From positions 96,001 to 160,000 of the forward strand of contig NZ_CP069811.1 in assembly GCF_016894385.1 (NCBI RefSeq): DNA of 64,000 bases, in the 5' to 3' direction. Positions 25,887 to 35,387 of this stretch are shown piece after piece. The notes under the pieces were generated by a model. It had not been told where the DNA came from. It saw only the letters and a program-made list of their open reading frames with translations, and searched no databases. Made by a program: the position numbers and the translations under genes. Within the stretch, counting starts at the first letter, position 1. Each line of letters begins with the position of its first letter. The DNA comes from Cupriavidus oxalaticus (GTDB taxonomy: Bacteria; Pseudomonadota; Gammaproteobacteria; Burkholderiales; Burkholderiaceae).

Positions 25887-27995
25887 CTAGCCCAGCTTCT
25901 TCGCCGAAATCACCGCTTCGGCGACGTTGGCCGGTGCCTCGGCATAGTGCTTGAACTCCATGGTGAACGTCGCACGGCCCTGCGTCAGCGAGCGCAGCGT
26001 GGTCGAGTAGCCGAACATCGTCGCCAGCGGCACTTCGGCGCGCACGATCTTGCCGCCGCCACCGGCAATGTCGTCCATGCCGTGCACCATGCCGCGGCGT
26101 GACGACAGGTCGCCCATCACGTTGCCGGTGAACTCCTCAGGCGTTTCGACCTCGACCGCCATCATCGGCTCCAGCAGCGCCGGCCGGGCCCGGCGCATGC
26201 CTTCCTTGAACGCCATCGAGCCCGCCATGCGGAAGGCATTCTCGTTCGAGTCGACGTCGTGGTACGAGCCGAACACCAGCGTGGCCTTGATGTCCACCAC
26301 CGGATAGCCGGCCAGCACGCCCGCCTGCAAGGTCTCGCGGATGCCCTTGTCCACCGCCGGGATAAACTCGCGCGGCACCACGCCGCCCTTGATCGCGTCG
26401 ACGAATTCGTACCCGGCACCGTGCGGCATCGGCTCGAGGTTCAGCACCACGTGGCCGTACTGGCCGCGGCCGCCGGACTGCTTGATGAACTTGCCTTCCA
26501 CGTCCTTGACCGGCTGGCGGATGGTCTCGCGGTAAGCCACCTGCGGCTTGCCCACCGACGCTTCCACGTTGAACTCGCGGCGCATGCGCTCGACCAGGAT
26601 TTCCAGGTGCAGCTCGCCCATGCCCGAGATGATGGTCTGGCCGGATTCCTCGTCGGTGTTCACGCGGAACGACGGGTCCTCCTGCGCCAGGCGGTTCAGC
26701 GCCATGCCCATCTTTTCCTGGTCGGCCTTGGTCCTGGGCTCCACCGCCTGCGAGATCACGGGTTCGGGGAAGCTCATGCGCTCCAGGATGATGACCTTGT
26801 CCGGGTCGCACAGCGTATCGCCGGTGGTTGCCTCCTTCAGTCCGACCGCCGCGGCGATGTCGCCGGCGCGCACTTCCTTGATCTCCTGGCGCACGTTGGC
26901 ATGCATCTGCAGGATGCGGCCGAGCCGCTCGCGCTTGGCCTTGAGCGGGTTGTAGACGGTGTCACCGGAATTGACCACGCCCGAATACACGCGGAAGAAG
27001 ATCAGCTGGCCGACGAAGGGGTCGGTCATGATCTTGAACGCCAGCGCCGAGAACGGCTCGTCGTCGCTCGGATGGCGCTCGGCCTCGCGGTCGTCCTCGG
27101 TGTGGCCGAGGATGGCCGGCACGTCCGCGGGCGAGGGCAGGTAGTCGATGACCGCATCGAGCATGCTCTGCACGCCCTTGTTCTTGAAGGCGCTGCCGCA
27201 CAGCATCGGCACGATCTCGTTGGCGATGGTGCGCTTGCGCAGGCCTCGCTTGATCTGCTCTTCGGTCAGCGCTTCACCCGACAGGTAGCGCTCGAGCAGC
27301 GCCTCGTCGGCCTCGGCGGCGGCTTCGACCATCTTGTCGCGCCAGGCCTGCGCGGTCGGCAGCAGCTCGGCAGGGATCTCCCGGTACTCGAAGCGAACGC
27401 CCTGGCTGGCATCGTCCCAGACGATGGCCTTCATCTTGACCAGGTCGATCACGCCCAGGAAATGGTCTTCGGCGCCGAGCGGGATCTGGATCGGCACGGC
27501 GCGCCCCTTGAGGCGGTCGGCGATCTGCGCCTGCACGCGGAAGAAGTCCGCGCCGACGCGGTCCATCTTGTTGACGAAGGCGATGCGCGGCACCGCGTAC
27601 TTGTTGGCCTGGCGCCAGACCGTCTCGGATTGCGGCTGCACGCCGCCGACCGCATCGTAGACCATGCAGGCGCCGTCGAGCACGCGCATCGAGCGCTCGA
27701 CTTCGATGGTGAAGTCGACGTGTCCCGGCGTATCGATGATGTTGATACGGTGTTCGGGGTAATTGCCGGCCATGCCTTTCCAGAAGGCGGTGGTGGCAGC
27801 CGACGTGATGGTGATGCCACGCTCCTGCTCCTGCTCCATCCAGTCCATGGTGGCAGCGCCATCGTGCACTTCGCCCAGCTTGTGGTTGACGCCCGTGTAG
27901 AACAGGATGCGTTCGGTCGTCGTGGTCTTGCCGGCGTCGATATGCGCGCTGATGCCGATGTTGCGGTAGCGCTCGATGGGGGTCTTGCGGGGCAC
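25887..27995 (-). CDS. fusA2: Translation elongation factor G (second copy)
   Basis: A 702-residue ribosomal translocase GTPase. The family start [19 protein letters not shown] is present with Val from a GTG start at 27995, preceded by AGGAGA; an in-frame upstream extension of 57 codons is therefore discarded. The GTPase motifs are G1 AHIDAGKTT (17-25), DTPGHVD and NKMDRVGAD. Domains II-V follow, with the C-terminal [21 protein letters not shown]. It is not in a str operon (no rpsL, rpsG or tuf nearby), so it should be the additional EF-G found in this group. Whether it is specialised for translocation or recycling is unknown. Confidence 0.95.
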   Translation of the reverse strand: MPRKTPIERYRNIGISAHIDAGKTTTTERILFYTGVNHKLGEVHDGAATMDWMEQEQERGITITSAATTAFWKGMAGNYPEHRINIIDTPGHVDFTIEVERSMRVLDGACMVYDAVGGVQPQSETVWRQANKYAVPRIAFVNKMDRVGADFFRVQAQIADRLKGRAVPIQIPLGAEDHFLGVIDLVKMKAIVWDDASQGVRFEYREIPAELLPTAQAWRDKMVEAAAEADEALLERYLSGEALTEEQIKRGLRKRTIANEIVPMLCGSAFKNKGVQSMLDAVIDYLPSPADVPAILGHTEDDREAERHPSDDEPFSALAFKIMTDPFVGQLIFFRVYSGVVNSGDTVYNPLKAKRERLGRILQMHANVRQEIKEVRAGDIAAAVGLKEATTGDTLCDPDKVIILERMSFPEPVISQAVEPRTKADQEKMGMALNRLAQEDPSFRVNTDEESGQTIISGMGELHLEILVERMRREFNVEASVGKPQVAYRETIRQPVKDVEGKFIKQSGGRGQYGHVVLNLEPMPHGAGYEFVDAIKGGVVPREFIPAVDKGIRETLQAGVLAGYPVVDIKATLVFGSYHDVDSNENAFRMAGSMAFKEGMRRARPALLEPMMAVEVETPEEFTGNVMGDLSSRRGMVHGMDDIAGGGGKIVRAEVPLATMFGYSTTLRSLTQGRATFTMEFKHYAEAPANVAEAVISAKKLG

Positions 27996-28249
27996 AGTGT
28001 TCTCCTGGGTGACACCTCCGGAATAGAGTAGCACCACTGGACCCTTGCCGTTGTCCCTGCCTCCCGCAGGGGCGCGCGCGCGGCGCGCGGTCGTGCATGC
28101 AACCCGGTGCGCGGCGTCTGAGGCGAGCCTAGGGACGAGCTGCAATGTCTTGCGGAATCCTCCCATCCTGCGCGCCGCCGTGCATCCCTATACTGGGGCT
28201 GCATCGCGCCGGCCGATGCGCCGACATACCCATTCACGCGAACCGACGC

Positions 28250-28879
28250 ATGACCACCATCCTGATCGTTGACGACCACCCGGCGATGCGGCTGATTCTC
28301 AAGACCCACCTGCTGCAGCTGCTCGGCGTCGATGAAGTGCTCGAGGCCGACAACGGGCAAAGCGCGCTCGATCTGGTGCGCGCGCGCATGCCCGACCTCG
28401 TGCTGCTCGATCTCGACATTCCGCGCTCGAGCGGCCTCGACGTGGCGCCGCGCCTGCGGGCGATCCATCCGCAGGTGCGCCTGCTGGTGGTGACGGCGCT
28501 CGACCCGGCGGTGTTCGTCAGCCGCGCGTGGCAGGTCGGCGCGCAGGGCTTTGTCAGCAAGACGCAGGACCTGAAGGAAATCCTGCGCGCGGTCGAGTCT
28601 GTGCTGGCCGGCTACACGGTGTTCCCCGCGATGGGGCGGGATGGCGGCTCGCGCCATGCCGTTTCCGCCGACGACGAGATGCTGCGCCGGCTTTCCGACA
28701 AGGAACTGGTGGTGCTGCAGATGCTGGCGCGCGGCATGTCGTACAAGGCCATCAGTGCCAGCCTGTTTATCAGCAACAAGACCGTCAGCAGCTACAAGGC
28801 GCGCATCATGGCCAAGCTGCAGGTGTCGTCGCTGGTGGAACTGGTCGACTTCGCGCGCCGCTGCCACCTCGCCTTGTAG
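28250..28879 (+). CDS. Orphan NarL/FixJ response regulator, BvgA/EvgA-like
   Basis: A 209-residue two-domain regulator. The receiver starts MTTILIVDDHPAMRLIL with acidic pocket DD, phospho-Asp in LVLLDLDIPRSSGLD and Lys in FVSKTQDLKE. The LuxR-type HTH is LSDKELVVLQMLARGMSY and ISNKTVSSYKARIMAKLQV. The order and wording of the output domain resemble BvgA of Bordetella. No cognate kinase gene is adjacent; the hybrid kinase at 17-21 kb is the only one in the window. The ATG at 28250 is the family start. Confidence 0.92.
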   Translation: MTTILIVDDHPAMRLILKTHLLQLLGVDEVLEADNGQSALDLVRARMPDLVLLDLDIPRSSGLDVAPRLRAIHPQVRLLVVTALDPAVFVSRAWQVGAQGFVSKTQDLKEILRAVESVLAGYTVFPAMGRDGGSRHAVSADDEMLRRLSDKELVVLQMLARGMSYKAISASLFISNKTVSSYKARIMAKLQVSSLVELVDFARRCHLAL

Positions 28880-28930
28880 ACGCTGGCAACGGCAGTTGTT
28901 CGGACATCGTATGACTGGGGGCGCCCCACA

Positions 28931-28948
28931 GACGCCCCGCGGGGCGTC
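28931..28948. terminator. Palindrome between convergent regulator genes
   Basis: A perfect 18-base palindrome GACGCCCCG/CGGGGCGTC lies between the stop of the response regulator and the stop of the GntR regulator, preceded by a near-repeat GGGGGCGCCCC. There is no T-run on either side, so terminator function is only suggested by position. Confidence 0.4.
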
Positions 28949-28962
28949 CGCGCGTCCGGGCC

Positions 28963-29763
28963 TCAGGCCGGCTGCGCGCTGCCGGAGCCCGACGCCTTGC
29001 GCAGCCGCTCGCGGCTGTTGGTCAGGTGCATGCGCATCGCCGCCTTGGCCGCGTCCGGGTCGCGGCGCTCGATCGCGTCGTAGATGTTCTCGTGCTCGAA
29101 CTGGACCCGCTCCAAATACTGCTCGCGTTCCGGCGTATTGACCTGCAGCCGGCTGCGCGGGATCAGCATGGTGCCCAGGTGGCCCATGATATCGGTGAAG
29201 TAGCGGTTGCCGGTGGCGCGGGCGATGGCCAGGTGGAAGGCAAAATCGCTGTCCACCGCGTCGCTGCCGGCCCCGGTATTGCGCTTGAGCTCGTCCAGCG
29301 CCTGGCGCATGGCGGCCAGTTGGGCGTTGCTGTGGCGCGCGGCGGCCAGTCCGGCAGCCTCTGCCTCCAGGCTGACGCGGAATTCCAGCATCGCCATCAC
29401 ATCGATCGCGGTGCCCAGCGTATCCGGGCCGATGCGGAACGGCGACGGCGCTTCCGCGGCGCGCGCCAGCACGAACGTGCCGATGCCGTGGCGGGTCTCG
29501 ACCAGGCCGCTGGCCTGCAGCCGCGACAAGGCCTCGCGCACCACGGTGCGGCTGACGCCCTGTGTCGCCATGATTTCCGATTCGGTCGGCAGCTTGTCGC
29601 CGGGCTTGAGCTGGCCCTGGCGGATCTCTTCGGAGAGCGCCTGCACCACTTCCTCGGCCAGGGTGCGGCCGCGGCGGCGTAACGGCACGGCCGCAGCGGC
29701 GTTGGGCGCGCCGCCGGCAGCGGCAAGCGGGTCGGACAGGGCAGGGTTGCGTGCGGTAGGCAT
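28963..29763 (-). CDS. FadR-type GntR regulator of the glucarate genes
   Basis: A 266-residue regulator. Residues about 33-100 form the GntR winged helix (LAEEVVQALSEEIRQGQL, GDKLPTESEIM, VSRTVVREALSRLQASGLVE, HGIGTFV). The C-terminal FCD domain (about 120-250) carries the metal/ligand residues typical of the group (DSDFAFHLAIARATGN and FEHENIYDAIERRD). It is divergent from gudD, and palindromic operators lie over both glucarate promoters. It is therefore the likely repressor, with glucarate or a pathway intermediate as inducer. The assignment of target is inferred from position and shared sites. Confidence 0.9.
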   Translation of the reverse strand: MPTARNPALSDPLAAAGGAPNAAAAVPLRRRGRTLAEEVVQALSEEIRQGQLKPGDKLPTESEIMATQGVSRTVVREALSRLQASGLVETRHGIGTFVLARAAEAPSPFRIGPDTLGTAIDVMAMLEFRVSLEAEAAGLAAARHSNAQLAAMRQALDELKRNTGAGSDAVDSDFAFHLAIARATGNRYFTDIMGHLGTMLIPRSRLQVNTPEREQYLERVQFEHENIYDAIERRDPDAAKAAMRMHLTNSRERLRKASGSGSAQPA

Positions 29764-29790
29764 GGCGGATACGGGCGGGGTTTCCCGGAC

Positions 29791-29848
29791 TTGACCGGTT
29801 CAAGATACCCTCATTATACTGGGTTATCAGTCATACGATGACCGATAA
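29791..29848. promoter_or_regulatory. Divergent promoter and GntR operator upstream of gudD
   Basis: Plus strand: TTGACC (29791-29796), 18-base spacer, TATACT (29815-29820), with the predicted start inside a palindrome, TTATCAGTCAT-acg-ATGACCGATAA (29824-29848; 10 of 11 arm positions match). Minus strand: a perfect TATAAT (29818-29813) serves the regulator gene, with the operator at its -35. Binding would repress both directions. Confidence 0.75.
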
Positions 29849-29875
29849 CATAGTAATGCCGGAGACCAGACCCGA

Positions 29876-31249
29876 ATGACCCATCCCGCCACTTCCGCCG
29901 CCCCCGCCACATACGCCGGTGCCGGCCAGACCCCCGTGGTGACCGAACTCACCGTGGTGCCCGTGGCCGGGCACGACAGCATGCTGATGAACCTGTCCGG
30001 CGCCCATGGCCCGTACTTCACGCGCAATATCGTGATCCTGCGCGACAGCGCCGGCCACACCGGCGTGGGCGAAGTGCCGGGCGGAGAAGGCATCCGCCAG
30101 ACGCTGGAAGACGCCCGCCCGCTGCTGGTCGGGCAGCCCATCGGCCAATACCAGGCCATCCTGAACCGCGTGCGCGCCACCTTCGCCAGCCGCGACGCCG
30201 GCGGCCGCGGCCTGCAGACCTTCGACCTGCGCATCACCATCCACGCCGTCACCGCACTGGAAGCGGCGCTGCTCGACCTGCTCGGCCAGCACCTGGAGGT
30301 GCCGGTGGCGGCACTGCTGGGCGAAGGCCAGCAGCGCGACGCCGTCGAGATGCTGGGCTACCTGTTCTATGTCGGCGACCGCCAGCGCACCACGCTGGAC
30401 TACCGCACCGAAGCCGATGCCGACAACGCCTGGTTCCGCCTGCGCAACGAAGTGGCGATGACGCCGGAGGCGGTCGTCCGCCTGGCCGAGGCCGCGTACG
30501 AGCGCTATGGCTTCAACGACTTCAAGCTCAAGGGCGGCGTGCTGCGCGGCGAAGAAGAAATGCAGGCGATCCTGGCACTGGCCGAGCGCTTCCCGAAGGC
30601 GCGCATCACGCTCGACCCCAACGGCGCCTGGTCGCTGGCCGAGGCCGTGCGCCTGTGCCGCGACAAACGCGGCGTGCTGGCCTACGCCGAAGACCCGTGC
30701 GGCGCCGAGGACGGCTATTCCGGCCGCGAAGTGATGGCCGAGTTCCGTACTGCCACCGGCCTGCCCACGGCGACCAACATGATTGCCACCGACTGGCGCC
30801 AGATGGGCCACGCGGTGCGCCTGCAGTCGGTCGACATCCCGCTGGCCGACCCGCACTTCTGGACCATGCAGGGTTCGGTGCGCGTGGCGCAGATGTGCGC
30901 CGAATGGGGCCTGACCTGGGGCTCGCACTCGAACAACCACTTCGATATCTCGCTGGCGATGTTCACCCACGTGGCCGCCGCCGCGCCGGGCCGCGTCACC
31001 GCTATCGACACGCACTGGATCTGGCAGGACGGCGAGAACCTGACCAGGGCGCCGCTGAAGATCGAGAACGGCCTGGTGCAGGTGCCGAAGACGCCGGGGC
31101 TGGGCGTGGAGCTCGACATGGACGCGCTGGGCCGCGCCCATGCGCTGTACCGGAGCAAGGGCCTGGGCGCGCGCGACGACGCCATCGCCATGCAGTTCCT
31201 GATCCCCGGCTGGCAGTTCAACAACAAGGCGCCCTGCATGGTGCGCTAA
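29876..31249 (+). CDS. gudD: D-glucarate dehydratase
   Basis: A 457-residue enolase-superfamily enzyme that dehydrates D-glucarate (and usually L-idarate) to 5-dehydro-4-deoxy-D-glucarate. The catalytic KxK is FKLKGG (K217, K219). The metal ligands are in LDPNGAW, AEDPCG and TNMIATDW, and the His general base region is [15 protein letters not shown]. The family-specific tail [15 protein letters not shown] is present. Length matches GudD. It opens an operon with two Bug receptors (gaps of 45 and 104 bases) and is controlled by the adjacent GntR protein. Confidence 0.97.
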   Translation: MTHPATSAAPATYAGAGQTPVVTELTVVPVAGHDSMLMNLSGAHGPYFTRNIVILRDSAGHTGVGEVPGGEGIRQTLEDARPLLVGQPIGQYQAILNRVRATFASRDAGGRGLQTFDLRITIHAVTALEAALLDLLGQHLEVPVAALLGEGQQRDAVEMLGYLFYVGDRQRTTLDYRTEADADNAWFRLRNEVAMTPEAVVRLAEAAYERYGFNDFKLKGGVLRGEEEMQAILALAERFPKARITLDPNGAWSLAEAVRLCRDKRGVLAYAEDPCGAEDGYSGREVMAEFRTATGLPTATNMIATDWRQMGHAVRLQSVDIPLADPHFWTMQGSVRVAQMCAEWGLTWGSHSNNHFDISLAMFTHVAAAAPGRVTAIDTHWIWQDGENLTRAPLKIENGLVQVPKTPGLGVELDMDALGRAHALYRSKGLGARDDAIAMQFLIPGWQFNNKAPCMVR

Positions 31250-31294
31250 ACCGGACGGCAGTCCGATATCGACAAGACAGAGCAGGAGACAACG

Positions 31295-32320
31295 ATGTAT
31301 CCCTTCCAACGCACGGGCGCGCTGCGCCTGCAAGACTGGCTGCGCGCGGTTGCAGCCGGCTCGGTGCTGACGGTCGCGGCGCTGGCCGCGCTGGCGGCCG
31401 GCAACGCCCGCGCCGCGCAGGACTGGCCGCAGCGCCCGGTTTCGGTGGTGGTGCCATTCCCCGCGGGCGGCTCCACCGACACCATCGCGCGCATGCTGAC
31501 GGCGCCGCTCAACGAGAAGCTGGGCCAGCCCTTCGTGGTCGACAACAAGCCCGGCGCGACCGGCGCCATCGGTGCGACCTTCGTCAAGCGCGCGCCGGCG
31601 GACGGCTACACCATGCTGGTGGCGTCGATCGGCGTCTTCGCCGTCAACCCGTTCCTGCAGAAGAACCTGGGCTACGACCCGGTCAAGGACTTCGACCTGC
31701 TGACGGTGGCGGTGCGCGCGCCCAACGTGCTGGTGGTCAATCCGCAGTTCCCGGCAAACAACGTGCAGGAACTGGTGGCGCACATGAAGAAGAACCCGGG
31801 CAAGGTCAGCTTTGCCTCGTCCGGCGCGGGCTCGTCCGACCACCTGACCGCGGCGCTGTTCTGGCAGAAGACCGGCACCGACGGCCTGCACGTGCCGTAC
31901 AAGGGCGGTGCGCCGGCCATCTCCGACCTGCTCGCCGGCCAGGTGGACGTGTCGTTCCAGAATATCAACGCGGTGCTGCAGCACATCCGCACCGGCAAGC
32001 TCAAGGCGCTGGCGGTGACGGCGGACAAGCGCCCGGCCGTGCTGCCCGACGTGCCGACCATGGCGGAGGCCGGCGTCAAGGAAGTCGAGGTCTATTCCTG
32101 GCAGGGCGTGGCCGCGCCGCGCGGGCTGCCCGCCGACGTGAAGACGCGCCTGCACGGCGCGCTGGTCGGCGCGCTGAACGATCCGAAGATGCGCCAGAAG
32201 CTGTCGGAGAACGGCTTCGAGGTGGTGGCGAATACGCCCGAGCAATTCAGCCAGTTTGAAGCGCAGGAACTGCAACGCTGGAAGACCGTGATCGAGAAGG
32301 GCCGCATCGTGCTCGACTGA
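31295..32320 (+). CDS. Bug-family periplasmic solute receptor (first)
   Basis: A 341-residue extracytoplasmic binding protein of the tripartite tricarboxylate (Bug/TctC) family. The long signal peptide ends near AALAAGNARA|AQ. The conserved sugar/carboxylate-binding loops are VVVPFPAGGSTDTIAR, VVDNKPGATGAIG and HVPYKGGAPAISDLLAGQVD. GCAGGAGACAACG precedes the ATG. Its location behind gudD points to glucarate or a related aldarate as ligand. The TctA and TctB membrane partners are not encoded here. Confidence 0.93.
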   Translation: MYPFQRTGALRLQDWLRAVAAGSVLTVAALAALAAGNARAAQDWPQRPVSVVVPFPAGGSTDTIARMLTAPLNEKLGQPFVVDNKPGATGAIGATFVKRAPADGYTMLVASIGVFAVNPFLQKNLGYDPVKDFDLLTVAVRAPNVLVVNPQFPANNVQELVAHMKKNPGKVSFASSGAGSSDHLTAALFWQKTGTDGLHVPYKGGAPAISDLLAGQVDVSFQNINAVLQHIRTGKLKALAVTADKRPAVLPDVPTMAEAGVKEVEVYSWQGVAAPRGLPADVKTRLHGALVGALNDPKMRQKLSENGFEVVANTPEQFSQFEAQELQRWKTVIEKGRIVLD

Positions 32321-32424
32321 GCGCAACAAGCATCGACCGCACCTGACCAATACACCGACAGCGCCGGCCGCCGCACGACCACCGTGCCGCGCCGGCGCAC
32401 CTGCAACAACAACGGAGACATAGC

Positions 32425-33435
32425 ATGACCCAGGGACGCCGCATCTTCCTCAAGCAGACTTCCGCGCTGGCCGCGGGCATCGCCGCCGGCCCGCTGGCCG
32501 GGCTGGCCACCGGCACCAACGTTGCCCATGCCGCCCAACAGGCGTGGCCGACGCGCCCGATCCGCCTGGTGGTGCCGTACACCGCCGGCGGTTCGTCCGA
32601 CATCATCGCGCGGCTGATCAGCAAGCAACTGGGCGAAGCGCTGGGCCAGTCCGTGGTGGTCGACAACAAGCCGGGCGCCAACGGCAACGTCGGCGCGGCC
32701 ATGGTTGCGCAGGCGACCGACAACCACACGCTGATGCTGTGCGATATCGGCGCGCTGGCGATCAGCCCGTCGGTCTATACCAAGCTCAGCTTCAATATCG
32801 CCAAGGACCTGAAGCCGGTGACGATGCTGGCTTACTCGCCGCACCTGCTGGTGGTGCATCCGTCGGTGCAGGTCAGCAGCGTGAAGGAACTGGTCGAGCT
32901 GTCCAGGCGCAGCCAGCTGAACTTTGCCGTGACCGCGATCGGCAGCGCGCCGCACCTGGCCGGCGTGGCGGTGGAACAGGCCACTGGCGCAAAGTGGCAA
33001 TACGTGCCGTACAAGGGTGGCTCGCAGGCGATTGCGGACACCGTGGGCGGCAGCGCGCAGGTGCTGATGAACGGCATGCTGGCCACGCTGCCGCATGTGC
33101 AGTCGGGCAAGCTCAAGCTGATCGCCCAATCCAAGCGCACGCGCATGCCGCTGCTGCAGAACGTGCCGACCATTGCCGAGCAGGGCGTGCCCAACTTCGA
33201 GTCGGGCACGTGGCAGGGCGTGATGGCGCCGGCCAGCATGCCGGATGCGCTGGTGACGCGGCTGAACGCCGAGCTGATCAAGATCATCCGCGCGCCGGAG
33301 CTGCGTTCGCAACTGGTGGCGCAGGGGGCTGAAGTGGTGACGATGACGCCGGCCGAGACCGGCAAGTTCTTCGTGGCCGAACAGGCGCGCTGGGCGGGGG
33401 TGGTGAAGCAGGCGGGGATCAAGCTGGAGGCTTGA
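32425..33435 (+). CDS. Bug-family periplasmic solute receptor (second)
   Basis: A 336-residue paralogue of the preceding receptor. Unlike it, the signal peptide carries a twin-arginine motif (GRRIFLKQTSALAAGIAAG), suggesting Tat export of a folded protein; cleavage is probably after AHA. Conserved Bug motifs include VVPYTAGGSSDIIARLI, VVDNKPGANGNVGAAMV and VPYKGGSQAIADTVGG. The two receptors are clearly diverged, so they may bind different aldarates. It ends in a very strong terminator 49 bases after the stop. Confidence 0.93.
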   Translation: MTQGRRIFLKQTSALAAGIAAGPLAGLATGTNVAHAAQQAWPTRPIRLVVPYTAGGSSDIIARLISKQLGEALGQSVVVDNKPGANGNVGAAMVAQATDNHTLMLCDIGALAISPSVYTKLSFNIAKDLKPVTMLAYSPHLLVVHPSVQVSSVKELVELSRRSQLNFAVTAIGSAPHLAGVAVEQATGAKWQYVPYKGGSQAIADTVGGSAQVLMNGMLATLPHVQSGKLKLIAQSKRTRMPLLQNVPTIAEQGVPNFESGTWQGVMAPASMPDALVTRLNAELIKIIRAPELRSQLVAQGAEVVTMTPAETGKFFVAEQARWAGVVKQAGIKLEA

Positions 33436-33483
33436 CCAGGCAGGGATCGGAGCGCCCAGGCAGGGCGCTTCGACGCGATGAGC

Positions 33484-33525
33484 GAGAAGCGGCCCGCGTG
33501 AGAACGCGGGCCGCTTCTCTTTTTT
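33484..33525 (+). terminator. Intrinsic terminator of the gudD operon
   Basis: A 15-bp perfect stem GAGAAGCGGCCCGCG / CGCGGGCCGCTTCTC (33484-33498, 33505-33519) with a 6-base loop, followed by TTTTTT. It is one of the strongest terminators in the window. Confidence 0.93.
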
Positions 33526-33549
33526 GCGCTGGCTTCTCAAAACAAAAAA

Positions 33550-33735
33550 CCCCGCACAAGGCGGTAATGCCGTTCAGTTAACCACCGTCGTTCCCGCGTA
33601 GGCGGGAACCCAGTGACTTCGTCCCCGAAGGGGACGTGATCCCCAAGGGGACGTGAAGACGCTGGATTCCCGCCTTCGCGGGAATGACGGTAGTGTTTGA
33701 TGCCTTAACTGAACGGCATTACGCACAAGGCGGGG
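33550..33735 (-). terminator. Intrinsic terminator split by an insertion
   Basis: CCCCGC (33550-33555), acaag and GCGGGG (33730-33735) would form a 6-bp stem followed on the minus strand by TTTTTTGTTTT, the natural end of the downstream dehydrogenase gene. A 157-bp element now separates the two arms. Because the target was duplicated, the left copy keeps only a 4-bp stem (CCGC/GCGG) next to the T-run. Confidence 0.75.
33565..33721. mobile_element. 157-bp MITE-like insertion
   Basis: Ends are perfect 17-base inverted repeats TAATGCCGTTCAGTTAA / TTAACTGAACGGCATTA. The element is flanked by an exact 12-base direct repeat CGCACAAGGCGG (33553-33564 and 33722-33733), a target-site duplication. Inside, two 30-base modules lie inverted (33584-33613 and 33662-33691), each with a TTCCCGC/GCGGGAA hairpin of the kind seen in Neisseria dRS3-type repeats. 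Between them are CGTCCCC-gaa-GGGGACG and a partial copy. It has no coding capacity and must be mobilised in trans. Confidence 0.85.
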
Positions 33736-33757
33736 CTCATCACTGCAGGTGTTGCGC

Positions 33758-35284
33758 TTATCCCCGCAGCGCCGCCGGCAGCAACCCCTGCGGCAGGTTC
33801 TGGTAGCAGACCGGCCGCAGGAAGCGATCGATCGCCGTGGCCCCAACCGAGGTCGAACGCACGTCCGACGTGGCTGGGAACGGGCCGCCATGCACCATGG
33901 CATAAGCCACCTCCACCCCGGTCGGATAGCCGTTGCACAGCACGCGCCCGGACTTGCGCTCCAGCACCGGCAGCAGTCGGCGTGCGGCCTCGTGGTCGGC
34001 ATCGTCGAGCTGCATCGTAGCGGTCAGTTGGCCTTCGAGCTGGTTGGCCAGCGCCAGCACCTCTTCCAGGTCGCGGCACACCACCAGCACGGTCGACGGG
34101 CCGAACACCTCGGCCTGCATGCGGTGGTCGGCCACGAACTGCGCGGCGGTGGTTTCGAACATCACCGGTCGGGCCTGGTTGACACCCGTGGCGGCAACGC
34201 CGTCGCCAATGCGCTGCAGGCCATCCAGCGACGACAGCTGCGCCACGCCCTTTTCATAGGCGGCATGGATGCCCGGCGTCAGCATGGTCGCGGCCGGCTT
34301 GCCGCCCAGCGCGTCGAGCGCCGCGGCACGGAACTGGTCCAGCGCCGGGCCTTCGATGCCGATCACCAGGCCGGGGTTGGTGCAGAACTGGCCCACGCCC
34401 AGCACCAGCGAATCGACCAGCTGGCGGCCGATCTCGGCGCCGCGCGCCTGCAGTGCCGCAGGCAGCAGGAACACCGGGTTGATGCTGCTCATCTCGGCAT
34501 ACACGGGAATCGGCTGCGGGCGTGCGTTGGCCGCCTGCATCAGGGCCATGCCACCCGAACGCGAGCCGGTAAAGCCGACCGCCTGGATCGCGGGATGCGA
34601 CACCAGCGCCGTGCCGACAATATTGCCCGCGCCCACCAGCAGCGAGAACACGCCTTCCGGCAGGCCGGCGTCCTGCACGGCCTTCTGGATCACGCGGCCG
34701 ACCAGTTCGGACGTACCCAGGTGCGCGGAGTGCGCCTTGACCACCACCGGGCAACCGGCGGCCAGCGCCGAGGCCGTGTCGCCGCCGGCCACGGAGAAGG
34801 CCAGCGGAAAGTTGCTCGCGCCAAACACGGCCACCGGCCCAATGGCGATGCGCTGCATGCGCAGGTCGGGGCGCGGCGGGGTGCGCTCGGGCAGCGCGGC
34901 GTCGAAGGTGGCGCCTTGCCAGCGGCCCTCGCGCAGTACGGTGGCGAATAGGCGCAGCTGGCCGGCGGTGCGGCCGCGCTCGCCCTGCAGGCGCGCGACC
35001 GGCAGGCCGCTTTCCTGGTGCGCGCGCTCGATCAGCGTGTCGCCCAGCGCCTCGATGCCGGCGGCGATCGCTTCCAGGAACGCCGCGCGCTGCTCGGACG
35101 AGGTATGGCGATAGGTATCGAAGGCCGCTTCGGCCAGCGCGCAGGCGCGCTCGACGTCGGCCTGGCCGCCGCCGTGGAAGTCGGGGCCCAGGACTTCACC
35201 CGTGGAGGGGTTGATAGCCTGCAGCGTCGATTGCGCGCCGCGCACGGCTTGCGCGCCAATCAGCATGTCGCCGGTGATGTGCAT
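33758..35284 (-). CDS. 2-oxoglutarate semialdehyde dehydrogenase (aldehyde dehydrogenase)
   Basis: A 508-residue NAD(P)-dependent aldehyde dehydrogenase of the alpha-ketoglutaric semialdehyde dehydrogenase subgroup. It would oxidise 2,5-dioxopentanoate, the KdgD product, to 2-oxoglutarate, completing glucarate catabolism. Visible motifs: [20 protein letters not shown], the Rossmann GFTGSRSGG, the Glu in [10 protein letters not shown] and the catalytic Cys in [12 protein letters not shown] at 35284 with AAGGA upstream; a 20-codon in-frame extension is rejected. It follows kdgD by 103 bases, which contain a very stable stem-loop. Its original terminator is interrupted by the MITE. Confidence 0.93.
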   Translation of the reverse strand: MHITGDMLIGAQAVRGAQSTLQAINPSTGEVLGPDFHGGGQADVERACALAEAAFDTYRHTSSEQRAAFLEAIAAGIEALGDTLIERAHQESGLPVARLQGERGRTAGQLRLFATVLREGRWQGATFDAALPERTPPRPDLRMQRIAIGPVAVFGASNFPLAFSVAGGDTASALAAGCPVVVKAHSAHLGTSELVGRVIQKAVQDAGLPEGVFSLLVGAGNIVGTALVSHPAIQAVGFTGSRSGGMALMQAANARPQPIPVYAEMSSINPVFLLPAALQARGAEIGRQLVDSLVLGVGQFCTNPGLVIGIEGPALDQFRAAALDALGGKPAATMLTPGIHAAYEKGVAQLSSLDGLQRIGDGVAATGVNQARPVMFETTAAQFVADHRMQAEVFGPSTVLVVCRDLEEVLALANQLEGQLTATMQLDDADHEAARRLLPVLERKSGRVLCNGYPTGVEVAYAMVHGGPFPATSDVRSTSVGATAIDRFLRPVCYQNLPQGLLPAALRG

Positions 35285-35323
35285 GGAAGGATTCCTTGTC
35301 AGCGTGTGAATGTGGCAGAAGAG

Positions 35324-35366
35324 GACAGGCCGGCCGGGGGGCAAAGTGCCCCGCGGCCGGCCTGTC
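35324..35366 (-). repeat. Very stable intercistronic stem-loop between kdgD and the dehydrogenase
   Basis: A 13-bp perfect stem GACAGGCCGGCCG / CGGCCGGCCTGTC encloses a further GGGGC-aaagt-GCCCC. No T-run follows on the minus strand, so it is not a typical terminator. In an operon it could stabilise the upstream kdgD message or lower downstream expression. Confidence 0.75.
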
Positions 35367-35387
35367 GCGATGCAATGGCAGGACGGA

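Noticed and set aside
27449..29803. 784-codon minus-strand reading frame
   Set aside because: It crosses fusA2 and the GntR gene in wrong frames and the response regulator antisense; no family similarity.
29831..32350. 839-codon minus-strand reading frame opposite gudD and the first Bug gene
   Set aside because: Antisense shadow; the sense strand carries clear GudD and Bug motifs throughout.
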